Shown: positions 36,601 through 44,769, counted from the first letter of the stretch. The stretch is DNA of 64,000 nucleotides from Megalodesulfovibrio gigas DSM 1382 = ATCC 19364 (GCF_000468495.1 NC_022444.1:637805-701804), one strand, 5' to 3'. Program-made: numbers and translations. The notes: generated by a model from the letters alone, not told the origin.

Positions 36601-37039
36601 GATCGTGCGGAGTCACGAGGCCTGCACTTTCGAGTGTGAGCAGGGCCACGGGGGAATGCTGAAATATGGCCGCCAGCACCACCAGGGGCGCGCCGTTGAG
36701 CCGCTCCAGCAGCACCTCGCCGGAGCCGACGCCATACTCTGCCTTGCCGGCCAGCACCAGGGCGGCGGCATCCTCACCGGGCTCGCGCTCGCGGATGGTC
36801 ACGTCCAGGCCGGCTTCGCGGTAGAATCCCTTGTCCAGGGCCGCGTAATAGCCGGCAAACTGAAACTGGCGCTTCCATTTGAGCTGCAGCGTCACCGATT
36901 CCAGGGGCTGATCGAAATTGGCGTCGGTGGCAACGGAATGCGCCGGCGCAGCCCCTGCCCACACCAGCAACATGGCCAGGCAAACTGCCTGGACCAGCCG
37001 TTGCCAGTGCTGCGGACCCGTTTTCCCATACGCCTGCAT
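33614..37039 (-). CDS. Hybrid sensor histidine kinase with NMT1/THI5-like binding domain
   Basis: 1141 residues. A signal/TM segment (QAVCLAMLLVWAGAAPAHS) precedes a periplasmic NMT1/SsuA-type binding domain (~40-310, VTLQLKWKRQFQFAGYYAALDKGFY). A TM helix (~330-350) and three PAS domains follow (each ended by D-I/V-T-D/A-R-K-R). The kinase core has the phospho-His in NMSHEIRTPLNG (~775), N-box, and SDTGPGIPDE/GAGLGLAIVRRLV ATP motifs. A C-terminal receiver has Asp in MVFMDVQMPVMNG (~1064) and Lys in HLAKPVEMD. The binding domain resembles those for thiamine-precursor pyrimidines or sulfonates, suggesting direct ligand sensing. An AGGGGGGG site precedes the ATG. Confidence 0.88.
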   Translation of the reverse strand: MQAYGKTGPQHWQRLVQAVCLAMLLVWAGAAPAHSVATDANFDQPLESVTLQLKWKRQFQFAGYYAALDKGFYREAGLDVTIREREPGEDAAALVLAGKAEYGVGSGEVLLERLNGAPLVVLAAIFQHSPVALLTLESAGLVTPHDLAGKRLLLGHGPAPTIRAMLQHEGIPMARIIPLSGPNHPEALYKGECDAMVVYTSNEPFFYRKAGIPVRVIHPRSYGVDFYEDSLFTTEEIARRHPDRTRRFRDASLRGWQYALAHPGEIIDLLIEKYQCPNTREHLEFEATEVHANILPELVEIGHMNTGRWQRMADVFFALGMANTNILTGFVHDPEDEHHKSQHRLAQWWLTMAAAACGLLLLMYVWVFFLRRGIRIKTARLRQSEAQFRAVFDALPLSLALWKWRGDDFVLTDVNPALVRLTEGNVLVHLGARMREFYKDMPSIRDDVERCFTQRTVMHGDLAYTFRSTGQTRHLEYFFVYVPDDTVMTVAEDITDRKRFEAVLQESEFRHRTLFEDSPMVMLLLDPVSGRIQDANISASTYYGWTLDELRSMHIFDINVLPPETLRQEMQTARTRGKRVFLFQHRRKRGDVRDVEVYSRPVKLGDAELLYSCVVDVTDRKRAERALQASEERFRLLFESMQEGMALHEVLYDAAGQAEEYRILDVNPSYERLVGLHREQVLGRLSREAYGTPEPPFLDVYAQVARSGNSAYFEAYFEPLGKQYAVSVVSPSPGHFATVFEDITARKRAEQDLLASKEAAEAASRAKTEFLANMSHEIRTPLNGVVGMLQLLKYSLLSQEQQLHVDTALMASRRLTSLLSDILDISAVESGKLRLHYKPFRVNEVLVSVENLLGIVAAEKGLQLQVHIAPEVPELLQGDEQRLRQILFNLVGNAIKFTDYGQVRVDVFRLDGPHLRRPHTLFMVSDTGPGIPDEMLDVVFEAFGQGDQGLARKHQGAGLGLAIVRRLVGLMDGTLCLESGDGQGTRVHVSLPMDGAAPEPSPAQAAKAPQDDALRLPTVLLAEDDDTNRLTMQRMLEIAGARVDAAPNGLIALEMLRQARYDMVFMDVQMPVMNGLEATRAIRNGEAGAHQADIPVIALTAYAMPRDRQACLDAGMNEHLAKPVEMDHMRAVLARFSPTGR

Positions 37040-37178
37040 CGCCCCCCCTGCCGGTCCGGGCCAGGACTTCGTGCGCGCATTGCGCCGCGGTCCTGGTGGA
37101 TCAGACGGCCTCGCAGAGCGATAGCATCCGGCTGGCGGAAGCTCAAGGCCCGGTATGGTGCAGGCGCGGCGGCACATC

Positions 37179-37206
37179 TTGACAAATCCTATTAGCATGC
37201 TAACCT
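37179..37206 (+). promoter_or_regulatory. Promoter with palindromic operator for the CMD-MarR operon
   Basis: TTGACA (37179-37184) and TAACCT (37201-37206) are 16 nt apart. The perfect 12-bp palindrome TTAGCATGCTAA (37192-37203) lies in the spacer and enters the -10. Such a position and symmetry fit autorepression by the MarR-type protein encoded in the operon. Confidence 0.65.
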
Positions 37207-37229
37207 CTTTGTCAGCCAAGGAGGCGAGC

Positions 37230-37613
37230 ATGAGCAGATATGAAACCGGCCTGCGCAACCTGCAGGCCATCGACGGCCGTGCCGGTCAGGAGGTTCTGGC
37301 CAGTCTGGAAGCCATTTCCCCGGATCTGGCGCGCTATGTGGTGGAGTATCCCTTTGGGGACATTTACAACCGGCCCGGCCTGGGCCTGCGGGAACGCGAA
37401 CTCGTCACCGTGGCGGCGCTGGGCGCACTGGGTAACGCCGCGCCGCAGCTCAGGGTGCATCTGCGCGCCGCCCTGCACGTGGGGCTGACGATTGAGGAGC
37501 TCAAGGAGGTGGCCATCCAGCTTTCGGTGTATGCCGGATTCCCGGCGGCCCTGAACATGATGTTTGCCATCGGCGAGCTGGAGCGCGAGCACGCCTCACC
37601 GTCGGGGGCCTGA
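37230..37613 (+). CDS. Carboxymuconolactone decarboxylase-family protein
   Basis: 127 residues, one CMD/AhpD-like all-helical domain: EYPFGDIYNRPGLGLRERELVTVAALGALGNAAPQLRVH and LTIEELKEVAIQLSVYAGFPAALN. The Cys-x-x-Cys pair of AhpD peroxidases is absent, and no cysteine occurs, so a redox role is unlikely. A strong AAGGAGG lies 8 nt before the ATG. It shares a promoter with the MarR gene that begins directly after its stop. Confidence 0.83.
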   Translation: MSRYETGLRNLQAIDGRAGQEVLASLEAISPDLARYVVEYPFGDIYNRPGLGLRERELVTVAALGALGNAAPQLRVHLRAALHVGLTIEELKEVAIQLSVYAGFPAALNMMFAIGELEREHASPSGA

Positions 37614-38210
37614 GTGTTTTTCCTCAAGGAGCTTCCCGCCCGGGACATCCTGGACGCCTACGGCCGCCGCTTTCCGCAGATGGATGTTCCCTGCGTGGCG
37701 GCGGCCCTGGAGTTGCTGCGGTCGGCCAGCGTGCTGCTGCGCCGGCTGGAGGCCTATTTTGCGACGCATGGCCTCTCCCAGACGCGGTTTCTCATTCTCA
37801 TCCTCATCGACCGCGAGCCCGAAGCCGGCGGCCTGACCGCCACGGACCTGGCGGCCCGGCTGGATGTCTCCAAGCCGGTGGTTTCCAACACGGTGCAGGC
37901 CCTGCTGCATGAAGGCCTGCTGGAGGCTGCGCCCCATGAACGGGATCTGCGTTCCCGACGCTTCCGCCTGGCCCCGGCCGGCAAGGCCCGGCTGGACGCC
38001 CTGCTCCCGGGCTATTACGAGCTGCTTCAACAGCACATGCATGGGCAGCAGGCCGCGGTTCAGCACACCAGCTGCGGCCCGGAGACTTCCGCCAGCACGG
38101 CCTCTACATCCAGCACGAAGCCGATGCCCCCGCCCGTGAGCAGCACGCAGCCGCCCAGGGAAGGATGCCAGTCGCAACACGGAGCCAGGGGCGAGACCGC
38201 CCCGCGATAA
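37614..38210 (+). CDS. MarR-family transcriptional regulator with read-through tail
   Basis: 198 residues from a GTG immediately after the preceding stop. Residues ~25-145 form a winged helix-turn-helix of the MarR type (LEAYFATHGLSQTRFLILILI, LTATDLAARLDVSKPVVSNTVQALLHEGLLEAAPHERDLRSRRFRL). A normal MarR protein would end near residue 145-150. The last ~50 residues (STASTSSTKPMPPPV...) are low-complexity, and their DNA is the antisense of the final 151 nt of the CheA-like gene. A lost stop codon is likely. It probably represses its own operon through the TTAGCATGCTAA site. Confidence 0.78.
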   Translation: MFFLKELPARDILDAYGRRFPQMDVPCVAAALELLRSASVLLRRLEAYFATHGLSQTRFLILILIDREPEAGGLTATDLAARLDVSKPVVSNTVQALLHEGLLEAAPHERDLRSRRFRLAPAGKARLDALLPGYYELLQQHMHGQQAAVQHTSCGPETSASTASTSSTKPMPPPVSSTQPPREGCQSQHGARGETAPR

Positions 38211-39145
38211 CGGCCACGCACGGCGGCCACGCCCAGGGCCAGCCGCTCGCCCGAGGCCGCCTGCAGGATCACCGCCTGCCGCGGAAACTCGGTCCGGAAA
38301 CGCCCGTCCAGCAGCCCGGCCAGATCCAGAAAGGGCACGGTCTCCCGCCCGCAGGACAACACCTCGTGCTGCTGCAGCATGGTGAGGGCCGTGGCCTGCA
38401 GGGGCTGAATGGCCGCGATGGTCTCCATGGGGATGACGATGCGGTGCGTCCCGGCCTGGAACACCACGCCATCCAGAAACTGAAAGGCCAACGGGATGCT
38501 GCACACGGCCACGGCCCCGCCTTCCGGGCCGGGCTTGAGGCAGAAGGAGCCGTGCAGGGCGGCCATGGTCTGCTCGATGCGTCGCATGCCGGAGCGGCCG
38601 GAAAGCGCCGCGCCACTGCAGGCGCTCGGACCGCGGCCGTCGTCGCGCACTTCCACGCGCACGGCGCCGTTCTGGCAGGCGGCGCAGATCTCCAGCCTGC
38701 CTTTGGCCGGCTTGCCGGCGGCCAGGCGCTCGGCCGGGAATTCCAGCCCGTGTTCCACGGCATTGCGCACCAGATGCGCCAGGGGATCCTCCAGGGCTTC
38801 CAGGATGGCCACATCCACGGCCAGATCCGCACCATCCATGTGCAGTTCCAGCTCCTTGTCGCAGCGGCGGGCCATATCCATGGAAAGGGCTTTCATCTGC
38901 CGAAAGAGCTTGCTGAAATTGGCGGCGCGGATGCCGATGGTGATGTCTTTGAGTCGCTCCAGCAGGGCATCCTGCTCGTCGAGGGGCCGGGCCAGACCGG
39001 CGCGTTCCTGGCCGGCAAGCCGCAACTGCTGCTGATTGGAAAGCAGGTCCTGCAGCACCTGCAGCAGGGCGTCGCCCAGTTCGCGGGGGACCTTGAGATC
39101 GGCCTGCTCGCGCACGGCAACGCCTTGTTGGGTATCATAGAGCAT
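38060..39145 (-). CDS. CheA-like protein lacking the HPt domain
   Basis: 361 residues. A short N-terminal helical region is followed by a kinase-like ATPase domain with the N-box DPLAHLVRNAVEHGLE, VEVRDDGRGP (G1-like) and a weakly conserved G2 region (SGRSGMRRIEQTMAALHG). The last ~130 residues are a CheW-like domain (QFLDGVVFQAGTHRIVIPMETIAAIQPL). The N-terminal phosphotransfer (P1) domain of CheA is missing, so it cannot autophosphorylate in the usual way. It is the last gene of the Sia/FeoB run, 3 nt after the diguanylate cyclase gene. It may act as a scaffold, as a kinase for SiaC-type partners, or be degenerating. Confidence 0.7.
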   Translation of the reverse strand: MLYDTQQGVAVREQADLKVPRELGDALLQVLQDLLSNQQQLRLAGQERAGLARPLDEQDALLERLKDITIGIRAANFSKLFRQMKALSMDMARRCDKELELHMDGADLAVDVAILEALEDPLAHLVRNAVEHGLEFPAERLAAGKPAKGRLEICAACQNGAVRVEVRDDGRGPSACSGAALSGRSGMRRIEQTMAALHGSFCLKPGPEGGAVAVCSIPLAFQFLDGVVFQAGTHRIVIPMETIAAIQPLQATALTMLQQHEVLSCGRETVPFLDLAGLLDGRFRTEFPRQAVILQAASGERLALGVAAVRGRYRGAVSPLAPCCDWHPSLGGCVLLTGGGIGFVLDVEAVLAEVSGPQLVC

Positions 39146-39148
39146 GGA

Positions 39149-39940
39149 TCAACCTCCCGGAGGTGTCGCACCGCAAGGCGCAGGGGTGCAGGAATGCAAC
39201 GGCGCATGCGCCGCCACCTGATTGCGGCCGGCGGCCTTGGCTGCATAGAGGGCCTCGTCCGCGGCCTTGATGAGCCGGTCCACGGTATCCACGCGGCCGC
39301 CGATGGTGGCAACACCGATGCTCACCGTGTATCCGATGCGATGTCCCTGCACCGGCACCGCACACTGGGCCATGTTGCTGCGCAGGCGGTCCGCCACCTG
39401 CAGGGATTCGGCGAGATCCGCATCCGGGAGCAGCGCGGCGAATTCCTCCCCACCCAGGCGGGCAAAGAGGTCTTCCGCCCGCAAGGAGGCCTTGCCGATC
39501 ACGGCGATGTTTCTGAGAACGAGATCCCCTGCATCGTGGCCGTAGGTGTCGTTGATGCGTTTGAAGTGGTCGGCATCCACCAGAAACAACGACAAGGGCA
39601 AGGCATGCCGTGTTGCCCGGGACAGCGCCTGGTGCGCGGTCTCCATGAATGCCCTGCGATTGGCCAGCCCGGTGAGCATGTCCGTGGCTGCCAATCGCAG
39701 CAACTCTTCCTGCTTGCGCTCCAGGGCCTCGTTCAAGGTGGCGAGCTTTTGCTGCATGCGGTCGCCCATTTTCACCAACCGCATGCTTTGCCGGAAGAGT
39801 TTCTCGTACTCCCCCAGAAGAAAGGTGAATTCCTCGCGCATGCAGCAGTCGTCGTGCTCGGCCTGCTCCAGGCAGGTGCGGCATCGCGCGATGACCCGTT
39901 CTTCTTCGTGGAAGCCGAGGGCAAAGGCATTCATGGTCAT
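39149..39940 (-). CDS. siaD: SiaD-type diguanylate cyclase (GGDEF)
   Basis: 263 residues. An N-terminal helical region (~1-85) with a Cys-containing segment (RCRTCLEQAEHDDCCMREEF) precedes a GGDEF domain: DMLTGLANRRAF, FLVDADHFKRINDTYGHDAGD and the active-site RLGGEEFA. No RxxD inhibitory site directly upstream is obvious. It makes c-di-GMP. In the Sia system, unphosphorylated SiaC binds SiaD through its helical part and activates it, and the siaC gene overlaps this one by 4 nt. The C-terminal ~20 residues are Pro/Cys-rich. Confidence 0.85.
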   Translation of the reverse strand: MTMNAFALGFHEEERVIARCRTCLEQAEHDDCCMREEFTFLLGEYEKLFRQSMRLVKMGDRMQQKLATLNEALERKQEELLRLAATDMLTGLANRRAFMETAHQALSRATRHALPLSLFLVDADHFKRINDTYGHDAGDLVLRNIAVIGKASLRAEDLFARLGGEEFAALLPDADLAESLQVADRLRSNMAQCAVPVQGHRIGYTVSIGVATIGGRVDTVDRLIKAADEALYAAKAAGRNQVAAHAPLHSCTPAPCGATPPGG

Positions 39941-40323
39941 GCGTCTCCGTATGATTGCAACTCGAAGCGCAGGAACTGGGTTTCTTCCTTGAACTCCTCA
40001 CCGCACTCCTGTGCGATTTCATTTTCCTCGTGGTGACGCCACACCACCTGCACCTGCCGGCCGCCGGCGGCGGCTTCTTCCAGCATGTCGAACAGATTCA
40101 TGAGAATCTTGGAGCTGGAGCTGTTGAAGTAGACGATATCCACGGTCAGGTGCAGGGGCGTGGATTCTGTTTCCAGAAAGTCCCGGATCCACTGCAGCAC
40201 CGGTTCGTAGAACTTGACGGCGTGCTCGGGATACGATTCGCCGCGGATGGACAGATTGCCGTCCGCCGCACAAAAGGCGATGGAAGGGCTGGATTTGGTT
40301 CCCTTGATGAGCAGATCCTGCAT
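39937..40323 (-). CDS. siaC: SiaC-family regulatory phosphoprotein (DUF1987)
   Basis: 128 residues. SPSIAFCAADGNLSIRGESYPEHAVKFYEPVLQWIRDFL and VDIVYFNSSSSKILMNLFDMLEEAA are the family hallmarks; the TxSS-type phospho-acceptor appears as NSSSSK. SiaC is phosphorylated by SiaB and dephosphorylated by SiaA, and in its unphosphorylated form stimulates the cyclase SiaD. The start is 3 nt after siaB's stop. Assignment rests on motif recognition plus the perfect SiaA-B-C-D neighbourhood. Confidence 0.85.
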   Translation of the reverse strand: MQDLLIKGTKSSPSIAFCAADGNLSIRGESYPEHAVKFYEPVLQWIRDFLETESTPLHLTVDIVYFNSSSSKILMNLFDMLEEAAAGGRQVQVVWRHHEENEIAQECGEEFKEETQFLRFELQSYGDA

Positions 40324-40326
40324 GAT

Positions 40327-40923
40327 TCACCCCACCGCCTTGACGGAAAAGAACGACAGGCCTTCGGCGATGTCTGCAATGCAATAATCCAACGGCCGGC
40401 TGGCCTTGCGAGCCATTTCCAGGAACCCCAGGCCGGCGCCCTTGCTGTCTTCGGTGGTGGGTTCCTGGCGGCGCATTTCCTTGTACAGGGTCTTGAGCTC
40501 GTCCTTGGTCATGCTGCGCATGGCATCCAGCCGGTCGGCCAGCATGCGGCCTTTTTCCTGCTGGATGTAATTGCCGCAGAGCACGAAGAACCGCCGGTCG
40601 GCCTCGGCCTCCCGGCCCACCACCACCACGCCGTGGCGCATCTCCTCCACGCCGCCCTGCTCTCGCTGGGGCATGGTCTCTGCCGAGTAGTGCAGGATGT
40701 TCTGCATCTGCTCAATGAAGATGGCAAAGATGTTATGCGTCACGGCCATGCCGGCCTCTTCCACAGCCATGCGCTGCCGGAGCAGATCCCCAATGCCTTC
40801 CACCAGGGATTGGCTGGTGGGCCCGCTGTAGCAGAAGAGGATGCCTTCGCGTTTGAGGGATTCGTAAAACTCGTGCAGGTCTTGCAGCACGGCGGGAAAC
40901 GTTGCGATGCACGTCTGATTCAT
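40327..40923 (-). CDS. siaB: SiaB-family protein kinase
   Basis: 198 residues from the ATG at 40923, with GGAGAT 8 nt upstream. It has GILFCYSGPTSQSLVEGIGDLLRQRM, the helix VTHNIFAIFIEQMQNILHYS that corresponds to the GHKL N-box, a VVVGREAEADRRFFVLCGN strand and SKGAGLGFLEMARKASRPLDY that corresponds to the ATP lid. SiaB phosphorylates SiaC to switch off the cyclase. It sits 14 nt downstream of feoB and 3 nt upstream of siaC. Confidence 0.82.
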   Translation of the reverse strand: MNQTCIATFPAVLQDLHEFYESLKREGILFCYSGPTSQSLVEGIGDLLRQRMAVEEAGMAVTHNIFAIFIEQMQNILHYSAETMPQREQGGVEEMRHGVVVVGREAEADRRFFVLCGNYIQQEKGRMLADRLDAMRSMTKDELKTLYKEMRRQEPTTEDSKGAGLGFLEMARKASRPLDYCIADIAEGLSFFSVKAVG

Positions 40924-40937
40924 TCCGATCTCCAATA

Positions 40938-43505
40938 TCAACGGGATTGCGGGACAATGCGCTGATGGCGCAGGGAATCACCAATGGCTTCCACCGGAGA
41001 ACGCCCGGCGAACAGCCCCAGCCCCAACGCGATGCAGAACATGAGCACATAAAAAGCCTGCATCATCACAAAACCTGTAACCCCCAACACCGTCCCCAGG
41101 CTGAAGATGGCGCTGGCCACCAGAATGCCCACGGCCGAGGGGAAGAGGATGGCAAAAAGCATCCACTTGTACGAGCCGGTCTGCACCTTGACCATGATGG
41201 TGGCCGCAAAGCACGGCGGATACAGGGCAAAGAACACGATGAGCGCCAGGGCATGCAGGGGGGTCATGCCGGATTCGGTGCTCTCGGCGCCCATGCGGGC
41301 CTCCAGGGTGCCGCCTTCGTCCGCGCCCTGCTGAAAGAGCACGCCCAGGGTGGCCACGCTGGATTCCCGCGCCGCAAACGAGCTGACGAGGGCGATGTTG
41401 ATTTTCCAGTCAAACCCGGCGAACTGCGTCACCGGCTCCAGCGCCCGACCCAGGCGGCCAAAGAAGGAGTTCTCGATGCGCCGGTCCTTGATGGCCCGCT
41501 GCAGTTCCTTGCGGGTGGTCATCAACTGGCCCACGGCCGTGCCCACGGTGCGCTCGTCCTTCTCTTTCTTGCCGGGCTTGAGGAAGTTGAAGAACACCTG
41601 ATGCTGCTGCGCATAATCCGCCAGCACCTTGTCCATGCCGCTGCCGGCGTTGAGCCGGGCCGCAGTAAACCGGCTGGAATAGTGCATCAGTTCCAGCACG
41701 GTCTGCCTGTCTGCCAGCATCCCGGCAAACTGCGTCTCCTGTACGGCCTGCTGGAAGCTCTCGTAGGCCTGCTCCATGTCCTGCTCGTAGGTGGCCATCA
41801 CCGCCTGCGGCAGGTTGGGGAATTGCAACAGGGCAAACACGCAGACGCTCACCGCCAGTACGATGGTGCCCACCTTCTGGATGTATTCCCAGGTCCGTTG
41901 CAGGGTGCGGGTGGCCACACCGCGCACCGTGGGCAGGTGGTACGTGGGCATTTCCATCACAAAGGGCGCGCTTTCCCTGGATCTGAGCACCGTATGCGTG
42001 AGGATCCAGGCGATGATGAGGGCCATGAGGATGGTGACCGTGGAGATGAAGAACAGGGCAAAGCTCTTCTCGCCAGGAAAGAAGATGTTCACCAGCAGCG
42101 TGTACAAGGGCACCTTGGCCAGGCAGTTCATGTACGGCACGGTGAGGATGGTGGCCATGCGCGAGCGTTCGTCCGGAATGCCCTTGGTGGCCATGATGCC
42201 CGGCACGGCGCAGCCGCCGGCAAAGACGCCGCCCAAAATGAACGGCAGGGTGCTCTGCCCGTGCAGGCCGAACCGCTGGAAAATACGGTCCAGAATGAAG
42301 GCGATGCGCGCCATGTAGCCCGAGTCTTCCAGCATGGCGATGAGGGCGAACAGGATGAAGAAAATGGGCAGGTAGTTCAGCAGGGTGTTGGCGCTGTCCA
42401 CGCACCAGAGCACCAGGGCGCGCAACAGGCCGTCCTCCAGCAGGCCGGGGATGGGCAACAGATCCCCCACGATGCCCCGGAGCGATGCCAGGTACGGCCA
42501 GGTGTATTTGGTCAGCTCATAGCCCTGGACGATGGAGACCTGATAGATGCAGTACACCGTGAGCACCAGGAACATCGGGGCCAGGATGCGATGCAGCAAC
42601 ACGCGGTCAATGCGTTCGGAGAACGTGGCCTTGTGCCCGTCCGGCCGGTTGATGCACTGCTGGACAATCTCCTGCGCCCGGGCGTGGCGGCAGGCGAGGA
42701 TGTGGTCCGCAACCGAGAGGTGCGCGGCCTGCTCGAACATGGCGGCCGCCTTGTCCACCTGCTCCAGGATGGCGTCGGCGTCGGGATGGTTCTCCCGCAC
42801 CAGGCCACGGACCATCTCGTCCTGTTCCAGGAGCTTCACCGCCATCCAGCGCAGGGGATAGGCCGCGCCCAGGCGGGAATTCTGATGCAGGGCCTGCTCC
42901 AGGGCCACCACGGTTTCTTCCAGCGGGCCGTATTCCAGGGGACGCTTTGTCCGCTGCTGGCCGCGCACTCCGGCGATGGCCACCTGCTCCACCAGTTCCT
43001 TGCGCCCCATGTTCTTGCGACCCACCAGCGGCACCGCAGGCACCTCCAGAATACTGGAGAGGCGGTCTGCATCGATGTGTATGCCGTGGGCCTGGGCCAC
43101 ATCCATCATGTTCAGGCCCAGCACCACGGGCCGGTTGAGTTCCAGCAGCTGCAGGGTGAGCATGAGGCTGCGGGAAAGGTTGGAGGCGTCCATGATGTTG
43201 GCGATGCAGTCCGGCTTGTCCTGCAGCAGAAAGTCCCGGGCCACCCGTTCTTCCAGCGAGAACGAGGTGAGGCTGTACGTGCCGGGCAGGTCCACCACCT
43301 CCACGCGCATCTCGCCGTCCTTGTAGCGACCGGACTTTTTCTCCACGGTCACGCCGGGGTAGTTGGCTACATACTGGCTGGCGCCGGTGAGCATGTTGAA
43401 CACCGTGGACTTGCCGGCGTTCTGCTGCCCGGCCAGGGCCACCAGCAGATAACTCTTCACGGCGTGCGCGGCGGTTGCCGACTCGTCATCGATTCTGGAA
43501 TTCAT
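40938..43505 (-). CDS. feoB: Ferrous iron transporter FeoB
   Basis: 855 residues. The N-terminal G domain has GQQNAGKST (G1), NYPGVTVEKKSG (G2), DLPGTYSLT (G3) and NMMD (G4). The membrane part shows both Gate motifs, with IFFILFALIAMLEDSGYMARIAF, GGCAVPGIMATKGI and the conserved Cys/Tyr positions. A soluble insert of ~130 residues rich in Gln/Lys lies between the membrane halves (~575-710). It imports Fe(II). Its ATG overlaps the SiaA stop by 4 nt and its stop is 14 nt before siaB, so it is locked into the Sia operon. The companion feoA is 10 kb away. Confidence 0.95.
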   Translation of the reverse strand: MNSRIDDESATAAHAVKSYLLVALAGQQNAGKSTVFNMLTGASQYVANYPGVTVEKKSGRYKDGEMRVEVVDLPGTYSLTSFSLEERVARDFLLQDKPDCIANIMDASNLSRSLMLTLQLLELNRPVVLGLNMMDVAQAHGIHIDADRLSSILEVPAVPLVGRKNMGRKELVEQVAIAGVRGQQRTKRPLEYGPLEETVVALEQALHQNSRLGAAYPLRWMAVKLLEQDEMVRGLVRENHPDADAILEQVDKAAAMFEQAAHLSVADHILACRHARAQEIVQQCINRPDGHKATFSERIDRVLLHRILAPMFLVLTVYCIYQVSIVQGYELTKYTWPYLASLRGIVGDLLPIPGLLEDGLLRALVLWCVDSANTLLNYLPIFFILFALIAMLEDSGYMARIAFILDRIFQRFGLHGQSTLPFILGGVFAGGCAVPGIMATKGIPDERSRMATILTVPYMNCLAKVPLYTLLVNIFFPGEKSFALFFISTVTILMALIIAWILTHTVLRSRESAPFVMEMPTYHLPTVRGVATRTLQRTWEYIQKVGTIVLAVSVCVFALLQFPNLPQAVMATYEQDMEQAYESFQQAVQETQFAGMLADRQTVLELMHYSSRFTAARLNAGSGMDKVLADYAQQHQVFFNFLKPGKKEKDERTVGTAVGQLMTTRKELQRAIKDRRIENSFFGRLGRALEPVTQFAGFDWKINIALVSSFAARESSVATLGVLFQQGADEGGTLEARMGAESTESGMTPLHALALIVFFALYPPCFAATIMVKVQTGSYKWMLFAILFPSAVGILVASAIFSLGTVLGVTGFVMMQAFYVLMFCIALGLGLFAGRSPVEAIGDSLRHQRIVPQSR

Positions 43506-44749
43506 GCCCTCTCCCTTGCAACGCGCCCCGGGGCAAAGCCCAGGACAGTGACATCGTCGCGCCGAGCATGCGCGCCCCGATGTGTTTCAAAAAGTTCCCA
43601 AATGCCTGCCTGCTGCGTCTGGAACGGGTGCCCGCCATGCTCGCCCTGCTCACGGAGTTCGGCATGCGCCGAAAACTCTGCAATCAACTTGAGGAACCGC
43701 TTCTTGCCGAAGGGCAACTGTTTCTCGCCGCCCACCTGATCGAAGAGCCCGTCCGTGGACAGATGCACGCCCTTGATGCCGACCAGGGAGACGCGCTGTT
43801 CGGCATAGGCATGGTCCAGGGGCGCTTCGCGATAGCCGATGCCGATGCGCTCCGCCTTGAGCTCCTGCGTGGCGCCGTCCGCCACCATGAACGCGCTGAT
43901 GCCCGCCCCGGCGTAGCACAGCGAATCGGCGTCATTCGGCATCCAGCACAGGCCCATTTCCAGGCCATCGTTGGACCGCTTGGCCAGGGGTCCCTCGCTG
44001 CCATCCTGACCCAGAAAGGCCTTGAGGCGGCGATTGAGGGATTCCAGCACCAGCCCGGGCCGACCCTCCACGGCGGCGGCGTCCATGTTGTCCAGCATGC
44101 TGTGGACGATGAGGGTGATGAACGCGCCGGGCACGCCGTGGCCGGTGCAGTCGAACACGCCCACGAACACGCCGCCCGGCGTCCGGCGCAGCCAGTAGGA
44201 ATCCCCGCCCACCACATCGCGCGGCTTCCAGAGGATGTAGCCGTCGGCCACATAGTCCTTGAGCCGCGTCACCGGCACCTGCATCTGATGCTGGATGGCG
44301 CTGGCGCACTCGATGCTGTCCATCACCTGACGCTGGACCTCCTCCAACTCGGAGAGCATGCCGGCAATGCGGTGTTCGCGGTCCAGCAGGGACCGGCCCA
44401 TCCAGTACATGTTGCGCTTGAGGCGGATGAAGTCGTTCTCCCCGCCCTTCTCCGGCGGCAGATGCAGCTCCTGCAGCCCCTTGCCTTCCTGCAGGCTGCG
44501 GCAGAAGTTGTTGCACAGGGTGATGTTGCGCAGGGCCAGGATCTCTTCGAGCAGCTTGCTCACCGGGATGCACAGCAGCACCCAGATGGCAAGGTACATG
44601 ACGATACTGGATGTCACCGTCTCCCTGGGGGCAGTCTCGATCATCACCAGCGCAGCGATGGCAGGAATGAATACGCTTATCATCACCAAGGTGCGGACCT
44701 GCATGCGGATGCCCAGGTCAGCCAACCAGTCCAAGATGCGACGCCACAT
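43502..44749 (-). CDS. siaA: SiaA-like PP2C/SpoIIE-type membrane phosphatase
   Basis: 415 residues. Two N-terminal TM helices (LVMISVFIPAIAALVMI and SSIVMYLAIWVLLCIPVSKLL) are followed by a HAMP-like linker and a PP2C/SpoIIE phosphatase domain: VGGDSYWLRRT, GVFVGVFDCTGHGVPGAFITLI, ISAFMVADG, HLSTDGLFDQVGG and RRDDVTVLGFAPG. Metal-binding Asp residues are present. It would dephosphorylate SiaC. The periplasmic part is only ~20 residues, far shorter than in Pseudomonas SiaA, so the input signal differs. GGAGGG precedes the ATG; the gene starts 20 nt after the P1B ATPase stop. Confidence 0.85.
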   Translation of the reverse strand: MWRRILDWLADLGIRMQVRTLVMISVFIPAIAALVMIETAPRETVTSSIVMYLAIWVLLCIPVSKLLEEILALRNITLCNNFCRSLQEGKGLQELHLPPEKGGENDFIRLKRNMYWMGRSLLDREHRIAGMLSELEEVQRQVMDSIECASAIQHQMQVPVTRLKDYVADGYILWKPRDVVGGDSYWLRRTPGGVFVGVFDCTGHGVPGAFITLIVHSMLDNMDAAAVEGRPGLVLESLNRRLKAFLGQDGSEGPLAKRSNDGLEMGLCWMPNDADSLCYAGAGISAFMVADGATQELKAERIGIGYREAPLDHAYAEQRVSLVGIKGVHLSTDGLFDQVGGEKQLPFGKKRFLKLIAEFSAHAELREQGEHGGHPFQTQQAGIWELFETHRGAHARRDDVTVLGFAPGRVARERA

Positions 44750-44769
44750 GAATACCGGCCCTCCGAAGT

